From NCBI GenBank assembly GCA_913050205.1, contig CAJXAU010000078.1, forward strand, positions 1-7,185: 7,185 nt of DNA, written 5' to 3'. A program made the translations under genes and the position numbers. Below are positions 1 to 5,921 of the stretch, piece after piece. The stretch is from an uncultured Verrucomicrobiota bacterium (lineage in GTDB: Bacteria > Verrucomicrobiota > Verrucomicrobiia > Limisphaerales > UBA1096). Numbering within the stretch: the stretch's first letter is position 1; every line of letters starts with the position of its first letter. Below the pieces are notes generated by a model. The model saw only the letters and a program-made list of their open reading frames with translations, searched no databases and was not told where the DNA came from.

Positions 1-101
1 GCGACGGTCTCGGCCGGCAGCAGGGTCTCAAGGGCGGGGGCTGCGGTGAGGGAGGGCAGCAGGGCCAGAGTTGCCAGCCCGCTCATTACGATTTTTTTCA
101 T
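1..101 (-). CDS. Exported protein of unknown function, N-terminal part only
   Basis: Reading leftward from an ATG at 101-99, the frame stays open for 33 codons to the window edge, so only the N-terminus is visible. It begins MKKIVMSGLATLALLPSLTA, a classic Sec signal peptide: two lysines, a hydrophobic core at about residues 4-18, and an Ala-rich cleavage region (TAAPA, about residues 19-23). No lipobox cysteine is visible. The sequence after the probable cleavage site, LETLLPAETV, resembles the 'LLPADT' opening common in secreted hypothetical proteins of Verrucomicrobiota and Planctomycetota; that comparison is from memory and assigns no function. There is no clear Shine-Dalgarno sequence before the ATG. 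The gene is divergent from the AsmA-like gene and shares its 199-base upstream region. The coding call rests on the signal peptide alone. Confidence 0.72.
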   Translation of the reverse strand, partial: MKKIVMSGLATLALLPSLTAAPALETLLPAETV

Positions 102-300
102 GCTGGGATGTGGCGGCCAGAATGCAGCCGCCTCTGTTGGTACGCCGGCAAACTGCACGAAGTTACGCGCACTGTCAGGGAAAAAGTCCGCTCCCGATTC
201 GCGCTTGGCCAAGCGCTTGGCACGCCCTAGATTGAGGCCATGCGGCGCGCTCCAACGGGGGTGCCGCTTGGATTTATTAATCTTGTTAACTTCCGGATAA
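102..300. promoter_or_regulatory. Divergent intergenic region, presumed promoters for both directions
   Basis: These 199 bases separate the divergent starts of the exported-protein gene and the AsmA-like gene, so promoters for both should lie here. The most AT-rich part is 271-290, just before the rightward gene, with TATTAA at 275-280 and the palindrome GTTAAC at 285-290. I could not pair either with a convincing -35 box at normal spacing, so no exact promoter is called. No convincing promoter was found for the leftward gene either. A 16-bp perfect palindrome at 201-216 sits near the middle (listed separately). Confidence 0.4.
201..222. repeat. Intergenic 16-bp palindrome GCGCTTGGCCAAGCGC plus half-site
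   Basis: Bases 201-216 form a perfect 16-bp palindrome centred on TTGGCCAA. They run straight into a second partial copy, so 209-220 (CCAAGCGCTTGG) is itself a 12-bp palindrome and the unit GCGCTTGGCCAA is followed by GCGCTTGGCA. It is the only non-coding copy of the motif in the window and is identical to the coding copy at 6236-6251. Its position between divergent genes would suit an operator, but the many coding copies make a genome-wide iterated motif more likely. Confidence 0.85.
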
Positions 301-3300
301 ATGGCAGACGCACCCGCATCCACTCCGCAAAAAAAGAAATCGAAATGGCCACTCCTTCTGGGCGGCCTCGCCGCACTACTCGTGGCCGGCTGGCTGTTTG
401 TATCCAGCAGCTTCTTCCTGCGCACCTTCGTCCTGCCAAAAGCTGGTGCGGCGCTGGGTGGCAATCTGACCGCCGACGAGGCCAACTGGAGCCCGCTCTC
501 CAGCGTGCGCTTGGCCAAGCTTCGTTTTGTGCCAAGCGGACAAACCGAGCCGCTGTTCACCGCAGCCGAGCTAAACGTCGAGCATGACTTGTTCGCTATT
601 ATCGGCGGCACCATTCAACTCAGCAAAGTGAGTCTGGCCAAGCCGGTGATCCGCCTGGCCAAGGGCGCGGACGACAAGGCTAACTACGATGCCGTGATCA
701 GACAGCTAAACGCGCCAGCCGACACTGCTTCGACTGAGTCGGCACAAGTCAACATCGCCAATATCACCATCAGTGATGCGGATATCGCGATGACGACCAC
801 CAACGCAAGCGGGCAGGAGGAGACGCTGGCCGCGCAAATTTCCGAGCTATCGATAGACCGCTTGGCCAACAGCCAGCCGGCGCAGGTCAGGCTGGCCGCC
901 ACGCTGCAGTCTGCGGCACCGGACGGGCAGGCCGTCGAGGCGAATGGTGAGTTGTCGGCCACGATCCAGCTCGGGGCCGATCTTTCACCAGGGCAATCCA
1001 CCGGCGGGTTGCAGCTCGCTTTTGCCAACGGCACAGGTACGTACGAGCAATTAAACGGCAGCCAGCTCACTGCCGCCATCGAGGCCACGTTGCCGGATAT
1101 CCAAAAACTCACGCTCAAGGTTCAGCGCGGCGAAGCCGTGCTCGCCGACACTGCGCTGTCCGGCCGGTTCGAGCCGGACACGCTCAACAGCGACCTGAAC
1201 ATCGCGGCGACATTTCAGGACGGCGAGTGGTCGCTCCCCATCCCGGGACTGGAACCGGCCCAACTTCAAGTCGCCACAAAATCCAAACTCGAAGCCCGGA
1301 TTCAACTGAAGGACGGCGGCAACTCCATTACCGCCACCGGCAAACTGACCGGCAGTGAGACGGCCCTTCTTGCCAATTGGGATCCGGCCAATCCGACAAC
1401 TGAGAAAAAAACGGACGGCCTTCAACTGGAGATGGAATTCGATGCCGGGGTGGAGTTGGGCAAACAAACTGTCCTGTTAAACAAGCTCAATCTCACGACC
1501 GCGAAAGGCGAGGCCAAGCCGTTGACCGCCTCGTTGGGCCGGCCGATGGCGCTGGCATTTGGCCAGACGGCTGCAGGCGAAAGTCACTCGGCGCTGGCAA
1601 TCGAAATCGATCGGCTGAACCTCGCCGAGTGGCCCTCGTTCGTCGGGCATTTTGCCAAGGCCGGTATGGCCGACGGCACGCTGACGCTGGATGTCTCCAA
1701 CGGCGGCCGATCGTTTACCGCGAACCTTGAGTCCACTGTTGAGAACCTTTCCCCCGCGAACGCAGACCCGAAGTTGAGTGGCACCAACCTCGAGCTTGCC
1801 GTGAGTGGCAAGCTGGACGATTGGCAGAAACTCGCTGCCGACCGGTTGCATTTTGCCATCGGCAAAGGGAACGAGGTGTGGGTGAACTTTGACGGCACCG
1901 CGAATGGTACGTTGGATAACTTCACCGCCAAGGGGCAGGGCCGGATGAAACTTGGCCAAATCGCCGGCCTATTTCCCGTACCCGGCCTGAAGGCCAACGC
2001 CGGCAGTGCCGACTATTCGGTCACGCTTGGCCAAGCGGAAAAGAGCAGTACGATCACGACTCAGGCGACCATTTCGGGATTCGATGGCAGCTACGAGGAT
2101 TGGACATTTTCCGATTGGGACATCGGCGTCACGGGCCGGGCCAAGATTGATGATAAAGCGATGACGATCGAGCAGGCCAAGCTCTCTTTCGCGCAACAGG
2201 CCAAGCCGCAGGGCGAACTGGACGTAACAGGCACGCTGCCGCTTGGCCAAGCGGAGGGGAAGCTCGAGCTGACCGCCAGCGGCGTTCTCTCGGCCCTGCT
2301 CAACACGCTCGCTCATCCGTGGCTGGCGCCGATTCAGGTCACGCAAAGCCAAGCGCAAACCAAGGCAACCGTAACGCTCGGTGCCGACGGGAGCATCGCC
2401 GTCGAATCGAACGGTGCGCTTGGCCAATTAATGCTGGCCGAGGACGACAAGCCGCTACTGGCCAAACCGACCACAATTGGCCTTGCCCTGAAAACCAAGC
2501 TCAGCGGCGACGACATCGAGCTGAATCAAACGGACATTACGCTGCCAAAGTCCGACAAGGCAGCGAACGAACTCACTGCAACCGGCAAGCTCTCCGCCCC
2601 CGCAGGAAAGGACATTTCCGGCAACCTGAAAATCAGCTCCGATGCGGTGGACCTGAATTCCATCACTGGCCTGTTGCCAACGGACGACTCGGCTGCGGCT
2701 GCGGAAAGCGATTTCGTGGGAACCCTCTCCAGCTTGCCGGATGCGTTTGCCGGACTGGCGCTCGACTTGCAGCTACAGTTGGCCAAGGCGTTTTGTGACC
2801 ACATTACCCTCGCCAAGGCGGACATTAGTGGCCGGGCAAGCGGCAAGGTGATCGATCTGCCCAAAGTACAGTTTGAGCTAAATGGCGTGCCGATCACCGG
2901 CAAGTTGCGCATCGATAAATCAAAGCCCAAGCCGACCTACGCGTTCGAGGTGCAGTTGAAGGATCAACTGGCGCAGCCGCTTGTGGCGGTGATCGACCCG
3001 GAATCAAAAGAGGCCATCGCAGGAAAAGTAACCGTGTTGGCCAAGCTCGATAGCAGTGGGAATTCAGAGGGGGAATTCTGGACAAATCTCAACGGCACAA
3101 CGGAATTCCAGTTCGCCGAGGGCGACCTCCGGCTCTTCAGTAAGACTACGAAAATTCTGCTGACACCGGTGGCGATCCTGCTGCGCCTGCCGGAGATGCT
3201 CAACTCGCCGATCGATTCCATGCACGCGAAGTTGAAAATTGAAAACAAGCGAGTCCAGCTGGAGACCTGCGAGGTAAAGGGCAGCGTATTCGTGGCCGGC

Positions 3301-3813
3301 ACCACCGGGGCGATCACGCTGAATGAGGTCATCGACTCGTCCCCACTTGATCTGCCGGTGCAACTCTCCATCCGGCGGGATCTCGCTGACAAGGCAGGTC
3401 TGATACCAAAAGGCACACCGCTAAGTGCGAAGTTCGTGAAGCTGCCCGACTTTGTGAAAGTGGGCGGCACAATTGGCGAGCCAAAGACTGAAACCGACAA
3501 GCTGGCAATCGTCGGGCTGCTGGGTCAATCCGCCGCAGGACTGCCGGACACAATCGAAAACAAGGCCGGCGGTCTCCTCGAGAACGCCGCCAACCTGCTG
3601 GACGGAGAGTTCATCGGAACCGACGCCAAGGACGTTTTGGGCAACGGCGGCAACAACCTGCTCAATAACCTGAATTCCCTGATCGGCGGCGACAAACAGG
3701 AGAACGAAAAGAAGGACGGCGACAAACCAAAACCGGTTAACCCACTGAGCATCTTTGGGCCGATTTTATCTCCGCAGGATCCGCCAAAAAAAGGCGACAA
3801 GCCGAAGCAATAA
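301..3813 (+). CDS. AsmA-like membrane-anchored envelope protein
   Basis: This 1170-residue protein has a short Lys-rich cytoplasmic N-terminus (KKKSK, 11-15), one membrane segment at about 16-40, and a very long periplasmic region rich in alternating hydrophobic/polar beta-strand patterns (short GxL and TATGKL-like strands). Residues about 930-1060 resemble the AsmA C-terminal region: an FQFAEGDLRLF strand, the SPIDSMHAKLKIENKRV strand, DLPVQLSIRRDL, then the closing VGGTIGEP. AsmA/TamB/YhdP relatives are long beta-groove proteins implicated in phospholipid transport between the inner and outer membranes; that role here is inference from the family. Residues 1108-1128 are Asn/Gly/Leu-rich, and the last 42 are a charged Lys/Pro-rich tail with two copies of GDKPK. 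The start is firm as the earliest ATG because an in-frame TAA (298-300) precedes it directly, though no Shine-Dalgarno is evident. It carries eight TTGGCCAA motifs and is the first gene of a four-gene cluster. Family assignment is fairly sure; the exact subfamily is not. Confidence 0.8.
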   Translation: MADAPASTPQKKKSKWPLLLGGLAALLVAGWLFVSSSFFLRTFVLPKAGAALGGNLTADEANWSPLSSVRLAKLRFVPSGQTEPLFTAAELNVEHDLFAIIGGTIQLSKVSLAKPVIRLAKGADDKANYDAVIRQLNAPADTASTESAQVNIANITISDADIAMTTTNASGQEETLAAQISELSIDRLANSQPAQVRLAATLQSAAPDGQAVEANGELSATIQLGADLSPGQSTGGLQLAFANGTGTYEQLNGSQLTAAIEATLPDIQKLTLKVQRGEAVLADTALSGRFEPDTLNSDLNIAATFQDGEWSLPIPGLEPAQLQVATKSKLEARIQLKDGGNSITATGKLTGSETALLANWDPANPTTEKKTDGLQLEMEFDAGVELGKQTVLLNKLNLTTAKGEAKPLTASLGRPMALAFGQTAAGESHSALAIEIDRLNLAEWPSFVGHFAKAGMADGTLTLDVSNGGRSFTANLESTVENLSPANADPKLSGTNLELAVSGKLDDWQKLAADRLHFAIGKGNEVWVNFDGTANGTLDNFTAKGQGRMKLGQIAGLFPVPGLKANAGSADYSVTLGQAEKSSTITTQATISGFDGSYEDWTFSDWDIGVTGRAKIDDKAMTIEQAKLSFAQQAKPQGELDVTGTLPLGQAEGKLELTASGVLSALLNTLAHPWLAPIQVTQSQAQTKATVTLGADGSIAVESNGALGQLMLAEDDKPLLAKPTTIGLALKTKLSGDDIELNQTDITLPKSDKAANELTATGKLSAPAGKDISGNLKISSDAVDLNSITGLLPTDDSAAAAESDFVGTLSSLPDAFAGLALDLQLQLAKAFCDHITLAKADISGRASGKVIDLPKVQFELNGVPITGKLRIDKSKPKPTYAFEVQLKDQLAQPLVAVIDPESKEAIAGKVTVLAKLDSSGNSEGEFWTNLNGTTEFQFAEGDLRLFSKTTKILLTPVAILLRLPEMLNSPIDSMHAKLKIENKRVQLETCEVKGSVFVAGTTGAITLNEVIDSSPLDLPVQLSIRRDLADKAGLIPKGTPLSAKFVKLPDFVKVGGTIGEPKTETDKLAIVGLLGQSAAGLPDTIENKAGGLLENAANLLDGEFIGTDAKDVLGNGGNNLLNNLNSLIGGDKQENEKKDGDKPKPVNPLSIFGPILSPQDPPKKGDKPKQ
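509..520. repeat. 12-bp palindrome GCTTGGCCAAGC
   Basis: TTGGCCAA core at 511-518, extended to a 12-bp perfect palindrome. Within the AsmA-like gene it is read as Leu-Ala-Lys (VRLAKLRF). Confidence 0.85.
862..869. repeat. TTGGCCAA core palindrome
   Basis: An 8-bp core preceded by CCGC; the right arm (CAGC) does not extend the symmetry. Read as Leu-Ala-Asn in the AsmA-like gene. Confidence 0.75.
1952..1959. repeat. TTGGCCAA core palindrome
   Basis: An 8-bp core with C before and A after. Read in the other coding frame as Leu-Gly-Gln (KLGQIAG). It is the first of six copies within 1.1 kb. Confidence 0.75.
2024..2037. repeat. 14-bp palindrome CGCTTGGCCAAGCG
   Basis: Perfect 14-bp palindrome. 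With the following GA it shares 16 identical bases (2024-2039) with 2240-2255; both encode LGQAE, 72 codons apart. Confidence 0.85.
2239..2254. repeat. 16-bp palindrome CCGCTTGGCCAAGCGG
   Basis: Perfect 16-bp palindrome read as PLGQAE in the AsmA-like gene. The same 16 bases recur at 6953-6968 in the aminotransferase, there read in a different codon frame (RLAKR). Confidence 0.87.
2420..2427. repeat. TTGGCCAA core palindrome
   Basis: Core with a full left arm (GCGC) but an unmatched right side (TTAA). Read as Leu-Gly-Gln (ALGQLM). Confidence 0.75.
2779..2786. repeat. TTGGCCAA core palindrome
   Basis: Core flanked by G on both sides, one of two copies without the usual preceding C. Read as Leu-Ala-Lys (QLAKAF). 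Confidence 0.7.
3037..3044. repeat. TTGGCCAA core palindrome
   Basis: Core preceded by GTG and followed by GCTC, so only the right arm resembles the long form. Read as Leu-Ala-Lys (VLAKLD). It is the last copy in the AsmA-like gene. Confidence 0.7.
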
Positions 3814-3817
3814 TTTG

Positions 3818-5188
3818 ATGAAACAAATCACCGACTACCTAAAGGCCAACGAGCAGAGGTTCATCGACGAGCTGGTCGAGTACCTGCGCTACCCAAGCGT
3901 CTCGGCGCAGAGCGTTCATAACAAGGACATGATCGCCTGCGCGCGCTGGCTCGCCAACCACGGCAAGGCCATCGGACTGAAGGCCAAGGTGCACAAGACC
4001 GACGGGCACCCGATCGTTACACTCGCCACGCCACGGAGGCGCAACAGCGACCGGCCGCACTTCCTCGTATACGGCCACTACGACGTGCAGCCACCCGAAC
4101 CGCTGGAGCTTTGGGACAGTCCGCCTTTTGATCCACAGATCCGCGGACGCAACCTCTACGCCCGTGGTGCGAGCGACAACAAGGGCCAGCACTTCGCCCA
4201 CCTCAAGGCGGTCGAGGCGTACCTCAAGACCGGCACCGAATTGCCCTGCGATTTGACGTTCGTAGTCGAGGGTGAAGAGGAGGTGGGCGGCGAGGCGTTG
4301 GTCGACTTTCTCAAGCAAAACAAACGTGATCTGAAGTGCGACGGTGTGGTGGTCTCCGACACCGGCATGCCGGACCTGAAACACCCGGCCCTCACCTACG
4401 CCCTGCGCGGCGTGGCGGCACTCGAGGTGCGGCTCGATGGTCCCGACCGCGACCTACACTCCGGCATCTACGGCGGCTCGGTTGAAAACCCGGCGATGGC
4501 ACTGAGCAAACTACTCGCGCAATTGATCGACAAAAACGGACGCATCACCGTGCCCGGTTTTTACGACGACGTCGCCAAGCTCAGCGCCTACGAGCGCAAG
4601 CAAATGGCTCGCGTCCCGTTCAGTGAAACCAAATACAAAAAACTGCTCGGCGTGAAGGCGTTGTTCGGGGAGAAGGGATTTACTCCCAACGAGCATCGGG
4701 CCGCCCGGCCGACGTTTGAGATCAACGGACTGACCAGTGGCTATCAGGGCGAAGGCAGCAAAACCATCGTCCCGAGTCACGCCAGTGCCAAGATCACCAT
4801 GCGGTTGGTTCCGCATCAGGACGCCACCAAAATCCTCCGGCAGGTGGCCCGACACCTGAAGACACTTTGCCCCCCAACCATGCGCATGACGGTGGAACTT
4901 GGCCATGTGGCCGACCCGTACATCGTCGCCCCCACCGGGCACTTGGCCAAGGCTGCTCTCAAGTCGCTCAAGTCGGCCTTCGGCCACGAACCGGTGCTGC
5001 TGCGTGAGGGCGGATCGATCCCGATCGTCGAGCACTTCGCACGTATCCTGAAAGTCGATACCTACCTGCTTGGCCTTGCGTTGCCGGACGACAACCTTCA
5101 TTCGCCGAACGAAAAAATGGATCTCGAGGTGTTCACGCGCGGAATCCAGATGAGCGCCCACCTCTGGACCGACTTTGCCGAGGCGTAA
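3818..5188 (+). CDS. M20-family metallo-dipeptidase (CNDP-like)
   Basis: This 456-residue protein is a full-length, probably cytoplasmic (no signal peptide) zinc-dependent peptidase of the M20 family, the group of carnosine and Cys-Gly dipeptidases that cleave short peptides. All expected metal and catalytic residues are visible: H87 and D89 in YGHYDVQP, bridging D120 in GASDNKGQ, catalytic E154 and metal ligand E155 in EGEEEVGG, D181 in VSDTGMP, and H428 in LPDDNLHSPNE. H214 in DLHSG and the EINGLTSGYQGEG segment (about 301-313) belong to the inserted dimerisation ('lid') domain, which supplies substrate contacts across the dimer. GGSIPIV (398-404) is the usual late substrate-binding segment. 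The ATG at 3818 lies 4 bases after the previous stop; an upstream in-frame ATG at 3755 would overlap the AsmA-like gene and add 21 residues before the usual family start, so it was rejected. Exact substrate cannot be read from sequence. Confidence 0.93.
   Translation: MKQITDYLKANEQRFIDELVEYLRYPSVSAQSVHNKDMIACARWLANHGKAIGLKAKVHKTDGHPIVTLATPRRRNSDRPHFLVYGHYDVQPPEPLELWDSPPFDPQIRGRNLYARGASDNKGQHFAHLKAVEAYLKTGTELPCDLTFVVEGEEEVGGEALVDFLKQNKRDLKCDGVVVSDTGMPDLKHPALTYALRGVAALEVRLDGPDRDLHSGIYGGSVENPAMALSKLLAQLIDKNGRITVPGFYDDVAKLSAYERKQMARVPFSETKYKKLLGVKALFGEKGFTPNEHRAARPTFEINGLTSGYQGEGSKTIVPSHASAKITMRLVPHQDATKILRQVARHLKTLCPPTMRMTVELGHVADPYIVAPTGHLAKAALKSLKSAFGHEPVLLREGGSIPIVEHFARILKVDTYLLGLALPDDNLHSPNEKMDLEVFTRGIQMSAHLWTDFAEA
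4942..4951. repeat. 10-bp palindrome CTTGGCCAAG
   Basis: The only copy in the M20 peptidase gene. Read as Leu-Ala-Lys (GHLAKAA, about residue 376). Confidence 0.75.
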
Positions 5189-5190
5189 CA

Positions 5191-5919
5191 ATGGCCGACT
5201 CGCTACTGGTTCACGAAATCTATCTAAGCATTCAGGGCGAAAGTACCTTCGCCGGATTGCCGTGCGCCTTCGTCCGATTGACTGGGTGCGATCTTCGCTG
5301 TTCCTACTGCGACACGGCCTACGCTTTCAAGGGCGGCAAGCCGATGCCCATCGATGACATCGTCCTGAAGCTGGAATCCCTTTGCGACTTCAGCGGTGAC
5401 CCCGGGAACAAATTGCCGCTGGTGGAGATCACCGGGGGCGAACCGTTGCTGCAAAAAAATGTGCACCTACTAATGAAACGGTTGTGCGACGCAGGCCTGA
5501 CGGTGTTGGTTGAGACCAGCGGGGCGCACGACATTAGCGTGAGCGACCCACGCGTACGCCACATCATGGATCTGAAATGCCCCAGCAGCGGTGAATCCGA
5601 CCGAATGCTCACTGAAAACATCGCCCACTTGAAATCCACCGACGAGGTGAAATTCGTCATCGGTACAAAGGAGGATTACGACTGGGCCAAGGCACAGATC
5701 GCCGGGCATCAATTGGAGGCGCGCTGTCCGGTTTTGTTTTCATGGGTGGCACCACTCGAAGAACGTCAACACGACGAGTCACTCAAGCCGGTGCCGGGCG
5801 ACCACACGCCGGTCAGCCGTCGCGAACTGGTCGAGCAAATCACCCGCGACCAGCTTCCGGTACGTTTCCAATTGCAGATGCACAAATTCATTTGGCCACC
5901 CGACGAAAAAGGTGTTTGA
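5191..5919 (+). CDS. queE: 7-carboxy-7-deazaguanine synthase QueE (radical SAM)
   Basis: This 242-residue radical-SAM enzyme converts 6-carboxy-5,6,7,8-tetrahydropterin to 7-carboxy-7-deazaguanine, the ring-contracting step toward preQ0 and tRNA queuosine. The QueE-specific cluster motif CxxxCxxC is at C33, C37 and C40 (GCDLRCSYCDT) and would hold the [4Fe-4S] cluster; QueE differs from most radical-SAM proteins in the spacing or fold around this site. The N-terminal EIYLSIQGES (9-18) binds substrate in relatives, TGGEP (81-85) is the SAM amino-group contact, DLKCPSSGE (127-135) is a family landmark, and the protein ends in the typical LQMHKFIWPP (228-237). Length matches the compact QueE type. 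Only 2 bases separate it from the peptidase stop; a weak GAGG at 5180-5183 may serve as ribosome binding site. The partners QueD and QueC are not in the window. It contains no TTGGCCAA copy, unlike its three co-directional neighbours. Confidence 0.95.
   Translation: MADSLLVHEIYLSIQGESTFAGLPCAFVRLTGCDLRCSYCDTAYAFKGGKPMPIDDIVLKLESLCDFSGDPGNKLPLVEITGGEPLLQKNVHLLMKRLCDAGLTVLVETSGAHDISVSDPRVRHIMDLKCPSSGESDRMLTENIAHLKSTDEVKFVIGTKEDYDWAKAQIAGHQLEARCPVLFSWVAPLEERQHDESLKPVPGDHTPVSRRELVEQITRDQLPVRFQLQMHKFIWPPDEKGV
5908..5914 (+). promoter_or_regulatory. Ribosome binding site supporting the GTG start at 5922
   Basis: AAAGGTG lies inside the end of queE. Its AAGG core (5909-5912) ends 9 bases before GTG 5922, a normal Shine-Dalgarno spacing. 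An alternative in-frame TTG at 5916, overlapping the queE stop, would be only 3 bases away, so this site favours the GTG. Confidence 0.6.
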
Positions 5920-5921
5920 AC

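Noticed and set aside
232..280. A sigma-70 promoter built from TTGAGG (232-237) or TTGGAT (268-273) with a downstream -10 box
   Set aside because: No -10-like hexamer lies at 16-18 bases from either; TATTAA at 275-280 has no partner, so no exact promoter is claimed.
227..587. Open frames on both strands overlapping the intergenic region and the start of the AsmA-like gene
   Set aside because: Their peptides are Arg/Pro-rich out-of-frame readings with no recognisable motif, and they overlap the well supported AsmA-like frame.
634..663. Two CTGGCCAAG sequences close to each other
   Set aside because: They differ from the palindrome core at the first base and encode ordinary Leu-Ala-Lys; they may be decayed copies but were not counted.
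3060..3108. Three GAATTC sites within 49 bases
   Set aside because: They fall in different codon contexts of ordinary coding sequence and the hexamer is not unusually repeated as a cluster elsewhere; probably chance.
3755..3817. Upstream in-frame ATG extending the M20 peptidase by 21 residues
   Set aside because: It lies within the AsmA-like coding region and adds a basic stretch with no family counterpart; the ATG at 3818 begins at the usual M20 N-terminus.
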